Below, piece after piece: positions 12,058 to 23,668 of a stretch of 64,000 bases of DNA. This stretch comes from Cladobotryum mycophilum (lineage: Eukaryota > Ascomycota > Sordariomycetes > Hypocreales > Hypocreaceae). The stretch is taken from the NCBI GenBank assembly GCA_036429605.1, contig JAVFKD010000013.1, forward strand, positions 124,001 through 188,000. Direction: 5' to 3'. Made by a program: the position numbers and the translations under genes. Each line of letters starts with the position of its first letter. Position 1 is the first letter of the stretch. Under the pieces are notes generated by a model. It had not been told where the DNA came from and did not search any database. It saw only the letters and a list, made by a program, of their open reading frames with translations.

Positions 12058-13733
12058 ATGTCTCGAGGCATGGCCGATCCTGTTGCAAGCAGCATATTCT
12101 CTCAAGTATTGCTCACTGCCAGCCCCTTGCTTCTCGTAAGGTTGTCTCAGACTGAAGGTAATAACACTGCTAATAAACCACGAGTACCCTCTCGGTGTAA
12201 TCATCTACAACATCTACTTCCATCCACTATCCAAGTATCCAGGATCGAAATCTTGGGCTGCGACTTACGTGCCCTACATAAAAAATCTTCTTAATTATAC
12301 GCTTGTCAGTTCACTCTCCGACATTCATGAGCAGTATGGCGATGTAGTTCGTGTGGGCCCAAATGAGGTTTCGTTTGCAACTGAGGAGGCATGGAGAGAC
12401 ATATACGATTACAGGCCTGGGCATAAGGAAACTATTAAAGATCCTACATGGTATATTGGTGAGTTTGCGCATCAATCTGACTGGTGGCGTTTATCCTGAG
12501 CTGAGATGTGTAGCCGTGGATGGTGCTCCTCAGAACATTGTGACGACTCGTGACCCAAAAGTTCGCGCGCGAATGCGAAAGTTTCTTGGTTACTCTTTTA
12601 CAGAAGCTGCACTGAAAGATCAAGCGCCCATAATCGAAGGGCACACTGACCTATTTATTTCCAGATTGCGTGACATGGACAAAGGCGCAGGCGCATTGGC
12701 TGACATGACTGACTGGATCAACTTTCTCGCTGTAGACATCATTGGAGACCTGGCATTCGGTGAGTCGTTTGGCTGTTTAGAGAGCAGTGGCTACCATCTC
12801 TGGGTGCAAACATTGTACAGTTTCATCGAAGGAATGGTGTTTGCTGCCTCAGCCAGATATTACCCATGGGTCTCTGTCATCATTGAGAAATTCTTTCTGC
12901 CAAAGAGTGTGATGGATGCCCAGAAGAGGCATGTCGATTTCGCCAACGAGAAGATTAACAAGCGTCTTGATCTTCAGACGAGCCGCCCGGATTTCCTGAC
13001 GCCATTCCTCAAGCATGACCCAGACTTTGAGCGCATGTCTAAAGGCGAGATCCAATCTACGTTTGCCATGATCATTCCAGCGGGGTCAGAGAATCAGGCC
13101 ACCGTGATCTGCGGAATACTCAACCAGCTTACCAAGTACACGGACAAGCTCGCAAAATTGGAGAAGGTTATCCGCGAAAGGTTTCAAGCTGAGGACGATA
13201 TTTCGATTGAATCAACTACCGATATTCCATATCTTGATGCAGTAATTAGTGAAGGCCTTCGTTTATGCAATCCAGTATGCGGTGGCCTACCTCGTACAGT
13301 TCCACCAGGGGGTGACATATATGCTGGGAAATATCTTCCCGAGGGCGTAAGTGCCCCGATGCATCCAGATATAACCTCTCCTTTATTAACGTGAATACAG
13401 ACTAAGCTTACTGTGCGACCCTACATTCTCAGGCGATCAAGCAAGAACTTCGCGCGCGCTACCGAATTCCACCCTGAGCGTTGGCTTCCGGACCGGCCTG
13501 AAGAGTTTGCCAACGACAACTTTGAAGTGAGCAAACCGTTTAGTACCGGTCCCACAGGCTGCCTTGGTAAGCCGCTGGCATGGGCCGAAATGAGGTTATT
13601 TATTTCGAGGCTTGTATGGGCGTTTGACCTCTCAGTTGACCCAGACCGAGCTCTTGATTGGAACAAGGTGAGGATTTTGATGAATGTTGAAAAGGGGCCC
13701 ATGTGGATGCGCTTGAAAGCTAGGCGAACGTGA
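12058..13733 (+). CDS. Cytochrome P450 (CYP65/isotrichodermin C-15 hydroxylase-like)
   Basis: Four exons (12058-12135, 12185-12458, 12514-13346, 13401-13733) joined by 49-, 55- and 54-bp GT-AG introns give an open frame of 505 residues, normal for a microsomal P450. An N-terminal hydrophobic stretch is followed by YFHPLSKYPG, the usual hinge. The ExxR motif is EGLR and the heme loop is FSTGPTGCLGKP, with the Cys ligand near residue 450. The I-helix reads AGSENQAT near residue 306, where AGSETTAT is usual, so the catalytic Thr of the oxygen-binding groove is replaced. An ATG at 12070 is in frame; 12058 was chosen because it is upstream and has A at -3. The gene follows a dead polyketide synthase, so it may be an orphan tailoring enzyme. 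Substrate unknown. Confidence 0.87.
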
Positions 13734-14073
13734 ATAATTTGTATGAAACAAATGCGGCTTATTGGGGGATTAAGCAGTGACTCGGCCAGAGGGAATGGAT
13801 ATTCTGTGCCTAGATTGGAGTTCATTATGCCTATGATATGAGACAATCTTATTGAACGATCCCCAACCTGTGAAACAAACGTAACATATCGGGCAAGCAG
13901 AATTTTAATTGGAAAGTCGTGGACAAGACTTCTCTATAGATCATTGGGCGCCCCTACAACATGCACCGCGTATCACCCACCACAACAAGATCAATCTTAT
14001 GCGAGCACAGATGACTGGGTCTACAGGGCTATAGTATTACTCTCACTCATGATTGACTGTCTTTCATTGAACC
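13734..14073. other. Convergent intergenic, no gene seen
   Basis: 340 bp between the P450 3' end and the 3' end of the minus-strand gene at 14074. Nothing beyond likely transcript ends was recognised. Confidence 0.4.
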
Positions 14074-14879
14074 TTATAGTGATCCACGGGGCCACCTATA
14101 CTCTGGCCACGGAAAGTCAGGGTTCCACTTCACCTGAAGAACAACACAGCCCTCTGGTGCCTTTACCCTCGATCCATCAGGCTTCCAAATCCATTCTGCT
14201 TCATTAGGATATCCCCATCCTCCGTCGGTAATCAGGCCCGCCGCTTCAGCCACCCCAGGCTTGAACCTCGCAACTTTATCCGGCATTGGTAGAAAGCCTT
14301 TCCTTGACTCTTCATCCGTACTCTCTTCAAACTCCCCGGCGCTGCCGTGACCCAAGCTGGCACGTGGTACTGCTCCTCACGCATGTCCGTGTACAGTGCG
14401 AAGACCTTGGGCTGCACGAATCCCTCCTTGACAGGATAGTCAACGCCGCAATTTCCCAGGTCCTCTCCGATGCTCATGTTTCCAATGTCGTAGTTTACCC
14501 ACATGAATGAGAATTCATCCGTCTTGACCAAGATTTCCCACAGCACAGAGGTGCTTTCGACCGTAGCATCATCCACTTCCTCTTGGTCTGCAAACCACTT
14601 TACATACCAGACAGCTTCCTCACTGACAGCCCGCTCATCAATAATCACAAACGGCTCAGGTCGATCCGCCTCATCCTCCTTGGTGCGAATGTACGCATGA
14701 GACTTGCCCAGGTAGTCATCAGGGGGTCGCACAATCTTGATCTCCACCATGGGAGCGAAGCGCAGATGTCCGCCTAACTCAAAGGCAGCCTTGACAGCCT
14801 TCAATTCGCCGTCGGAAAGTGGCGCGAGAAGGTAGGCGGTAACGATAGTGCTGTTGCTATTCGGCGGGAGGAAGACCAT
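14074..14879 (-). CDS. Hypothetical protein, one frameshift
   Basis: Single-exon gene of about 268 residues if one base is restored. I do not recognise a catalytic family. The readable parts are acidic and tryptophan-rich, with a block PFVIIDERAVSEEAVWYVKWF followed by VLWEILVKTDEFSFMWVNYD. The frame switches between VPAWVTAAPG and EFEESTDEES, at or beside the four-C run 14334-14337 (plus strand); one more G on the coding strand joins them. The F-hydrophobic-hydrophobic-D pattern followed by a charged strand recalls DUF6924-like proteins, and the gene at 57638-58527 has a similar block. That family call is tentative. The start ATG at 14879 is the first in the frame and precedes a conserved-looking hydrophobic start (MVFLPPNSNS). 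Confidence 0.6.
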
Positions 14880-15569
14880 GGTTTTTTTTAATGCGCGTGC
14901 GGTTTAATAATGAAATGACAAAGAAGCTTGTGGTACTATTCTTGTAGGTGATGCACAATGCCTGAATATCAAGGTTTGGAGCTTTCAATTTTATAGACGC
15001 TGTCGCGCATGTTATGAGATCATCAGCAAGCATGCAAATGCTTGGCCAGGGCAGTAGAACCATAAAAGTAGGCATCAGTCAGGCAGCAGCACACCCTTGC
15101 ATTAATTTATTGGAGAGAACACGAACTCCATGAGCTGAGCTTTAACTACAATATAGGAAGTAATCGGCAGTGATAACTAAGATCGAGCATCGCCGGTTAA
15201 GATGGGACCAAGTTCACGGATTGAGTTGATCATTTTTGACATGCAATCCCAATGGAAATCTTTGCCACTGCTTCGTCAGTGAAAGTGGTGGTAGCTATCA
15301 GCGCCACTGGAGCAGCGAGGACTATGCCTAAATACGAGGCATGCAGTACTGATACGATACGAGATCAAGGATGGAGAAAATGGCCAGATATTTGTGAATT
15401 TGAACAAATTGGAATAAAATAGGTATTTCCCTAGACATGGGATGATGATATTAACACGAAGCCAGTAATCATGACAGAAGGCTTGGCACCTTGAACGTTT
15501 TTAGTTATTTTTACTTGTCCGTTATTGCGCCCAAGATGAGGTCTCTTCGCTTTTAACTAGATGCTATAT
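14880..15569. other. Intergenic, no gene seen
   Basis: 690 bp holding the promoter of the minus-strand hypothetical gene and the 3' flank of the aminopeptidase. No ORF with recognisable content. Confidence 0.4.
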
Positions 15570-18500
15570 TTATCCAGAATATCCGTTGCTCTTGACCCAA
15601 GAAGCCACATCGTCCCGATCCCGCTCCACCCAAGAAATCTTGGATCGAATAGAATCCTTGCTCTGCGCAAGCGACATCTCATAGCCGTTGGTGTCCTTTT
15701 CAGTGAAGAACTTCTCGACCTTGTCTAGCTGTTCCTGAGTGGTGAAGCCGGCTGTCATGATAGACACCATCGAGCCCAACATCGGTAGTGTAGGGGGCAT
15801 TTCTTATAGAGCAGCTCCCAATTCTCAACCATCCATCCAAACAAAGCATCGATGCCTTCGGGGTGAGAACGCAGTCCAGATATTGGCAAGTAGGAATCTT
15901 GGTCTTTGACTTCATCACCAAACACCAAACCCAAAGTTCTCTTGATCAGCTCAGGGTCCTTGGCACGTCCCAGGGATCGAAGACAAGTGTTGCGCTCATC
16001 GCTGTTTGAGGAAGCACGGTACACCTCAAGAATTTGATCATACTATGGCAATATGTGTTAGTTTGATCTTCGTTAAATGCAGGGTATTAGTCACTGCTTA
16101 CCTCAATCTTGCCTCCATACTTCAGCGCGATGGAGAAGACACTCTTGCGAAGGTTGGGGTGCACAGCTGTCGCATCGCCACCCACGAACTTGCTAAACAT
16201 GTCCCTGGACGCCGCAATAATCGCCTCGTCGCCGCTCAATCCTGCAGCTCCGAATAGCAGAGCCTTGAACTGCTGCTCGACGTGACCGTCATTGTCGGAG
16301 AATTGCCAGCCAACTTCGTGAGCCTTTGCACTGACAAGGTCCCTCAAGAATGCCTCCACGCCATCATTGACCTGCTTGTCCTCAAAGATCCAAGCCGACT
16401 GGATAGACCCCAAACGAGAGATGATTTCGTTCCAGACAACGAACTCGGTCTCGGACTTGAACCCCTTGAGAAGATTTAGAACTCCAGAAGTCTTTCCATA
16501 ACCAGAGCCAGCCAAGGCACCGGCGTCAGCAATCATACCAGCCCTGTCTTCAACTGGCAGGAGACCGTCCTTGGCTGCCTGTCCAAGCTTCTCCAGGCGG
16601 TCAGGAGTGTAGAGTGTTCTGAAGATTCCGGTGTGATTGGCATTGATCTTGAAGAAGTCGGTGTCAGGTACCTTGAAAATCTGCTCACGCTCCTTCAGCT
16701 CCAGGGATGAGTCAACACCATCCTTAGTGCGTAAGCCCAAGAAAACAGGATACAAGATCTTGTCTTCATCAGGTTTTACGTCTCCAGTTCTGAGGAAGCG
16801 GTTCTGCTTCACCGTGATACTGCTGTCTTGTTCATTCTCAGTCACAGTCAGGACTGGATAACCAACTTCCTTGGTCCATGCGGTCATAATCTCATGCACA
16901 GGCTTGCCGCTCACATCGGCCAGTGAGTCCCATAGATCACCAGTTTGTGTGTTTCCGTAGGCATACTTCTTCAGATATTGGCGAACACCCTCGAGGAACT
17001 TTTCCTCGCCAAGGTATGTCGAAATCATGCGCAGCACACAAGATCCCTTGGAGTACGAAATAGCGTCAAAGATTTGGTTGACTTCATCAGCCCGCTTGAC
17101 AGGTACCTCGATGGGATGACTGCTACGGAGAGCATCAAGAGACAGGGCTGATTGCAAGTCGTCAATGACATATGTCTGCCACACATGCCATTCAGGGTAA
17201 AAGATATTGCAAGAATACTAATGCCAATGTCAATAAGTTTTTTTCTTTGTGTGGGAGAAAGAAATAGGGGCGTTTAAACAATAAAGACTCACCCATGATG
17301 CCCACGTCGCGAATCCCTCGTTCAACCAAAGGCCCTCCCACCAATCCATCGTCACCAGGTTGCCGAACCACTGGTGAGCCAGTTCATGCTGCACCACTTC
17401 GGCAACTCGCTGCTTGGTAGCAGCTCCGCTAGCCTTCTCATCAAGCATAAGGTCCACTACACGGTATGTGACCAGACCCCAATTCTCCATGGCGCCCTGG
17501 GCAAAATCCGGAATGGCAACTTGATCCATCTTAGGGAGAGGGAAGTCAACACCAAATGCCTTCTCGTAAAACGCGAGAGTCTTGGCAGCAAGCTTGGCTG
17601 AGAAGTGGCCATGCTCAATGTTGATACCAGGAGGAGCGTATACACGAACGGGGATTCTGAAATCGAGGCACTCAACGTAGTCGAGCTCACCGACAACAAA
17701 TGCAACCAGATATGTGGACATGAGAGGTGAGGTGTTGTAGCTAATAGCCTTTTTGGTTCCCCCGCTAATCTTGGACTGAACCTCAGTCTCAGAAGCGACA
17801 TCCATGTTGCTAAGACAAGTCAAGTGCTTGTCGGCAACAAGAGTCACAGTGAACTTGGCCTTGAGAGCCGGCTCGTCAAAGCAAGGGAATGCTCTGCGGG
17901 CATCGGTGGCCTCCATCTGAGTACTGGCCAAGACACCTTCGCTACCATCTTCTCGTTTGTATACCGATCGGTAGAAGCCAGCCATCTTGTCATTCAGTTG
18001 GCCGGTGAAGTCAATCGACAATTGCACTTTGGAGCCCTTCGCAAGGGAGTGGGCGCCGGCGAATTCAAACTTGCTGACTTGCGTCTTGACATCGTAAGTA
18101 ATGGAGGGAGTTGAACTGCTTACCACGGAGGCACGTGTCAGCGTTTATGCATGCATGTCAAGGCTCAGACGAGAGCGCTATGAGTTGTTGGAACTGACCT
18201 GACAACCTGTCCAGCAGAAGATAGCTTTGCACTATGGATGTCGAGCTCAAGCGTGTTGAGGGAGATGGAGCTTGAGTCCTCGGCAACGTCGAGATCAATG
18301 ACGACAGTGCCATTGTAGGTCAGCTTGTCGAAATCCGGCTCGAGGGTAACGTGGTAGTGCTGGGGGACGACATTGGTGGGCAGAAGCTCCCGGCCCTGGA
18401 AGCTGGCAGCAGCAGCGCCCTCTTCTCCAGATCTAGACCTACACATCCTGTGACTGCAGTAGGAAGCAATGGGTGCAAGAGAGATTCGCAGTCTTGGGGG

Positions 18501-18860
18501 TGTTGGACGGCGTTGGGGGGAGAGATGAAGGAGGGATGGAGGATGAGGAGAAGCCCCTCTAAGAAAAGAAGAAGCAGCTGTAGCAGTTATAGCAGCAGTA
18601 CCTGTAGCTGTAGCGGTCAAATAGCCTCTGCTAACGGCAGCCCCGTTGAAACCAACATGCAGCTTGTTCAGAGCCAGCCGTGTTCGTGGTAGGGGTTTGG
18701 TCAACAAGCGGCGAGCTGACCAAATGTGGGGGGAGGAGGGGACGCAAGAACGTCTCATGACATTTAACTGAAAATGGGACATTCCAAGCGATGAGAATGC
18801 CTTGGGCCAGGTGTCAACCCGGGGCCTGTACGTGTTAGTGTGCAGAGTTGAAGAGCGCAC
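15570..18860 (-). CDS. M1-family zinc aminopeptidase (Ape2/Aap1-like), one frameshift near the C-terminus
   Basis: Removes N-terminal residues from peptides. Exons run 18860-18199, 18118-17293, 17217-16102 and 16042-15570. The M1 hallmarks are intact: GAMENWG near residue 428 and HELAHQWFGN with the downstream NEGFATWAS Glu ligand near 465-490. A C-terminal ERAP1_C-like helical domain follows. The final exon changes frame at the C run (plus-strand G run 15793-15797), between ENWELLYKK and PTLPMLGSMV; a sixth base restores about 1025 residues. Two start sites are plausible. The first ATG (18860) adds an Arg/Ser-rich, acid-poor leader resembling a mitochondrial presequence. An in-frame ATG at 18446 (MCRSRSGEEG) gives an 887-residue form close to cytosolic homologs. 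Dual targeting, as suggested for yeast Ape2, is inference. Confidence 0.9.
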
Positions 18861-19510
18861 AATTTGTTAACACGTCAAAGACTCATTGCCCGGTGCAACC
18901 TCTTCCACTAAGCAAAAAATGCACATTCCTCTCCAAATGAGGGACAAAAACAAGCTGATGAGGGGTAACTTGAGCCGAAGAAAACCCTGCACGGACAACC
19001 CCGCCATTGTCATGCTGCGGGCAAATTCATGGTCAAATTACATACGAAGAGACGCATTGATCCCTTTTTCCCGCCTCAGTATTATTACAATAGGGGGCTG
19101 AAAGTCACAGCAAGTCATGGATGGCAAAGGTAGATCAAGAACTGAGTATTGACACTCAAAAGAATGTATAAATAAAATAAAATAAAATAAAATAGCTACC
19201 CTGAGAGCCAAGTAAATAAGGAGTAAGGGAATAAATACAATCAATTAATACCCGCTTTACATCCAATAATAGGTAGGTAGATATGCCTTTGAGCTACTTC
19301 TCTCATCAACAATCAAGAAAAGGCAAACGATAGAACAGCCAATAGCTACATATTCTGACAAACATATATTCCACAAAAAAGGTACGACACAAGAGCCCAG
19401 AGATACATGAATAGCATTCGACAACAACATGGCCCAATTACAAAATGAAACCTGGAGGATAATGACAGTGGGTAATACAGTGTGAACTCCTTCAATCCTC
19501 ATCCCATCCC
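18861..19510. other. Intergenic with an AAAAT microsatellite
   Basis: 650 bp between the aminopeptidase 5' end and the 3' end of the Zn2Cys6 gene, both on the minus strand. It should contain the aminopeptidase promoter. No gene recognised. Confidence 0.4.
19171..19193. repeat. (AAAAT)n microsatellite
   Basis: About four and a half tandem copies of a five-base AAAAT unit, in the spacer near the 3' end of the Zn2Cys6 gene. Confidence 0.85.
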
Positions 19511-22396
19511 TCAGCTTTGGGACTCCTCGTGGGCAGCTTGGGCAGCAGCCTCTGAGCTGATAAAAGGTAGATTCAAACTCTGCCAGTTCCACAGAGTTGC
19601 AAGCTCGCCAAGCTCTGCATCTGTAATGGTATCAAACTGCGACGCCTCGGATCCCTGTGGCGAGGCTTCGCGGATGCCATCATCCACCCCGAGGCTCCCA
19701 ACAGATGAGTCTGGTGATCCGCTGTTACCTTCAACACTAGAAGGTCCACTTCTACCAGACCCCGATAAGTATGGTGCGTAGCCATCACTTTCGGGGCTTG
19801 AGAATGCTGCAGCATTTTCCGGAAGAGGAAGCTGTGACGCTGGCGGTGTGGCTGCGTATACATAAGCTGGAGGAGCATATACCGATGGCTCAGGGTTTGC
19901 CGTTGGTGGGATATATTGAACAGGAGGGGGAACAGAAATGGATGCAGCTGGAGGATGAGGAGCTTGAACAGGAACATGGATTGATGAATGAACTGGCGCG
20001 TGAACCGGTGCATGAACCGGTGCAAACACAGGTGCCTGGACCGATTGATGAACTGGTGCATGGACTGATGGGTGAGCTGGTGGTGCATGAATTTGATGGT
20101 GAGCAGGGGGCGGCGCATGGATTGGTGGGTGAATAAAAGGCTGGACAGGAATCTGAAGACTGGGAGCCGATATAGACTCATAGTTGAACCCCGGAACAGG
20201 TGCTGATACAGGAGGAGGAAGAGGGCGTGCTTGCATCTGAGGAGTATCGCCGCCCTGATATCGCTTCCGAACAGCAATCGGCGAATACCCAGCCGGTCGC
20301 GGAACTTTGCGGACAATTCGCGACAAGATATCATACGACACCTTGGCAGTCATGGAGAGTTTCATGATATCCTTCAGCATCTCGACGGAACTCTCAATCA
20401 TGTCATAGATCTCGATACGGCTCGGAATTGTACCAGCCTCATCCTTGATGAGAGCCGTACTCAGAACAGCAGAGGTGTCAAAGAGGGCAAATATGATGAA
20501 ATGGAATCGGCCGTCACGGTACGAGACAAAATCGACCCAGTCACGCAGAACCTCCATCTGTCGTAGGGCGTAGTCTACGGCAATGGCGCGGACTTTCAAC
20601 TCATCTAGAGGAGAATTATCGTTAAAGGTCTTGCCCATGAAAGGTCTGATTGGGTTCAAGAGCATCATATATCCCATGGTATGGATATAATGTCGGTGAA
20701 ACCTGATCCATGGCCGATCTTTGTCGCCAGAGGTATCGGGGTTTTTCAGTGCATATGCAGGTGGAAACTTTGCCATCCAGGAATCAATGATGGTCTTGTA
20801 ATTTAGGACATCCGTCGTTGAGATGATGTTCTTCGGAGCGCTGAATTTGTCTGCCAATTGATGGATCAACTCTGACTGCAACTTCATGTGCATCAATGGA
20901 GAGGGTGAAAAGTCCTCGAGTGTCAATGTTGGCAGCTCGACGGTACACTCAGTGTGGTCAATAATGGTCGGTCGGAACAGACCCGATGAGATTTGCCTAT
21001 GGGGGTAGTAACGTTAGGTCGGATACCGATTGAGTCAATATTCTCAAGGGCAGTCGCTTACCAGTCCCAACAGTCTATAACACACCAAACTCTTCGGCGC
21101 ATCTCACGATCGAATTCTGGCAAGTGTTCTGCGCTCTCTTTCTTATTGAAACCTGGTAGTAAAGATCCATAGTTAGCAAGATGCGGTCAATAAAGTCGAT
21201 TAAAGCAAAATGGGAGATGAGCATACCAAGTTCCTGTGCTTCTCGTGCAGCCGCTCCAACCACATGCCAGCATTCAAGAAATCGAGCCTCCGCCTTGAAC
21301 CAATACGTCGAATGGCATAGCCACTGGACAGTGTACATGTGGTAGTAGCCAACGGGGACGGCGCTTGCAAGCTCTCGAGCTGTATTGTGATACAGTTCGG
21401 AGAGCTGCGTGGCTGTCTCTCCAATCTCCTTCTCTAGCTTGGCCTGCACATCGACTGGCAAATGCTGGCAGGCGCAGGCACAGACCATAAATAATAGAGA
21501 TGTCCACTGAAGAGATAATGGCCGGCCCTGATTCCGTTTAACCCACCATTCCTTGTACTCCTGAAGAAACACGGGAGGGTAGATGAGGTAATAGTGGTAG
21601 TTGACGTTATCGAAAAAGTTTTGGACCAGGGCATCTTTAGAGTACATCAGTCAAAGTCAATTTGTGAAAAGATCAGATGAGTTGGGAGATGTATCACTTA
21701 CCCATGTGTGGTCGCTGTGGGAGAACCTCGAGTGCACGTTCAAGGTGGGAGTTGGCGGAAGCTTTTGCTAAATACAGCCGAGGCGTGATTTTGTCTTTCT
21801 GCACACAGGAGCAATCAGTTTCAGCAACTGTTGATCGGTTGGAGGGGAGTTCAATATTCGATCGCTGCTTACCTTCCCCTCAAGTCCAAGATTGACAAAT
21901 TGCTGAGTCGCCATGTATCCAATATTTCCTATGGCAAACTCATCATCCTCATCGTCGGATTCGCCACCCTCGTAATCATCTCGGCCGAGCTGGCGCTTCT
22001 TATTGCTTGTTGTTGGCGCCGGCTCCGTCTTCTCGGGTAGTTCGACTGTCTCTACTGGCTGGACTACTCCGGGAACCGCAGCTGGGATTGTTTGACCAGT
22101 CTTCTTGATCTCTGGCGGTGCCTTGTCCAAATTCGCGCCCGGCTGGTTGAATCGGCATTTATCGGCAACCTTGCGTTTCTGACAATGATTACATGGCCAT
22201 TCTCGGTTACACTGCATAGATCAAAATCATGTTAATGATCAAAGCTTTCGTAGTCGGCATCTCATGCGAGGGTCTGCTGGCGTATGACAATCCCGGGGAG
22301 AGTTCAATAAAGGTTACCTACCTTTTGCTTCCTTCGCTGGCACTCGGTACATGCCGACCGGGTTTGGCTGCTCGTTTCCTTGAATGTCTCGTCCAT
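19511..22396 (-). CDS. Zn2Cys6 transcription factor with fungal_trans domain and His/Pro-rich tail
   Basis: Six exons (22396-22322, 22211-21873, 21798-21702, 21634-21227, 21152-21062, 20996-19511) give an open 831-residue frame. The zinc cluster ACTECQRRKQKC plus NREWPCNHCQKRK and a final Cys spans the first intron, residues about 16-45, with the usual CX2CX6CX5CX2CX8C spacing. A Glu/Asp-rich linker (SDDEDDEF) follows. The middle region has the fungal-specific factor signature YPPVFLQEYKEWW, AAAREAQELGFN, and MRRRVWCVIDCWDW. The last 250 residues are rich in Pro, His, Ala and Val with repeated VHAPVH-like units (about 19,910-20,130), probably an unstructured activation or interaction segment. 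Target genes cannot be inferred. The neighbouring aminopeptidase is on the same strand downstream, with no sign of co-regulation. Confidence 0.9.
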
Positions 22397-22770
22397 CGTG
22401 ACAGGGGAAATATAGGTCTTCCTTGTGTGACCGACACAGCAAGGCGCTCAAATTAGAGGATGAAGATGGGTAGAGATCAGGCTCATCGATGCCTTAAGCC
22501 CGATTTGACCTGAACACCTTGTTGGGAAGAAAACGAAGATGGAGGGAAGGGAGGGAAGACAAGGGAGAGAGGCATTAGTGGGGGGGCCGCTGAAACTGGG
22601 ACTGGCGACTGGCAACTTGGAAAACGGTGATCACGTGTGGGACTAGTGGCGATCTCAGCCGATCAATCAGATGAAGTTATATGAAGAGCTAAGGCCGTAA
22701 TAGGACTAGCAGCCGTTGAGCTACCCCGCAGACTGGGTCCAGAAGATTTGAGTGCCGCGCCTTAAAGAAT

Positions 22771-22802
22771 TGGCATTGGCTGGCATTGGCTGGGCATTGG
22801 CT
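22771..22802. repeat. Triple TGGCATTGGC repeat
   Basis: Three consecutive copies of TGGCATTGGC, the third with one extra G. ATTGG is the reverse complement of a CCAAT box, so three CCAAT elements face the Zn2Cys6 gene about 380-405 bp upstream of its start. A regulatory role is inference. Confidence 0.6.
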
Positions 22803-23018
22803 CCCTCTCCTTTGAAGGTAACGCTGCCACCTCCTCGGTATGTGCGACGAGCTAGCATCCACCATTGGTGCGAGGGAATTCAGGAGGCCGAGTTCCCTGC
22901 TTACGTCGGACCCTAGTGTAGTTTAGGTGCGAGACAAAACAAAGAAAAAGAAAATCAGGGACCACTAGGTTGTTGTCATACCCACCCATCTCGGAAGACC
23001 ATCCTCCCGTGCCAAGGG

Positions 23019-23051
23019 ATGAATGAATGAATGGATGAGTGAGTGAGTGAA
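23019..23051. repeat. GAAT/GAGT microsatellite
   Basis: Tandem four-base units GAAT, then GGAT, then GAGT, over about 33 bp. An ordinary imperfect microsatellite. Confidence 0.8.
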
Positions 23052-23668
23052 TCCCAGGGTTCAATTAGGCAATGAGAAGGATCAAACTGCCGTACCGGTT
23101 CAGCTGCAAGATCGCAACCATTGAAGTGCAAGATCCCGGGACCCCTCCGGCCAACGCCCGCAATCATGCACCCTCGCACCACCACTCACCACCCACCCTT
23201 CTCACTCCGACCCCTGACCCTTGTGCTCATCGCTGTGCAGATTTAACGCCCGGGCCGCCGGGAAACCGGATTTTCGGATTTAGCGTTTGGGTGACAGTCC
23301 GTTCATCAATCAGCCACAAAGTGTCAACGCCACTTGTCTGCAGCACAGCATCAACAGTGACTACCCTAGAGACAAGGCGCCTCTTCTCTAGAATACTGAT
23401 CAGTTGAGTGAATAACATGATTGCGAAAATATATTGTTCTCTAATATATGATTCCAAAACTTAACTCAAGATATTTCTTTTTGAAAGGATATGGATCACT
23501 CTTTTTTCACCCCGAGTGCATAGTGTGATCAAACTGTTGGCAGGTTGTTGCCGCTATTCTTGGTGAGTACGCGCATGGTAATCATCCATCTATACAAGCT
23601 AACTAGTCGAGTATGATTCACCATCATCTCTCGACGTCTTTACACAAGATAAAGTCATACCACATCAC

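Larger units (their letters stand above)
22397..23668. other. Intergenic with short tandem repeats
   Basis: 1.27 kb between the Zn2Cys6 gene start and the SDR stop codon, both minus strand. It is GC-richer than most spacers here and contains two small repeats (22771-22802 and 23019-23051). Its ORFs look like chance; probably a long promoter or leader for the regulator. Confidence 0.4.

Noticed and set aside
19573..20334. 253-codon ORF in another frame of the Zn2Cys6 gene
   Set aside because: It mirrors the His/Pro repeat region out of frame; its Phe/His/Leu-rich content is a by-product of the repeats.
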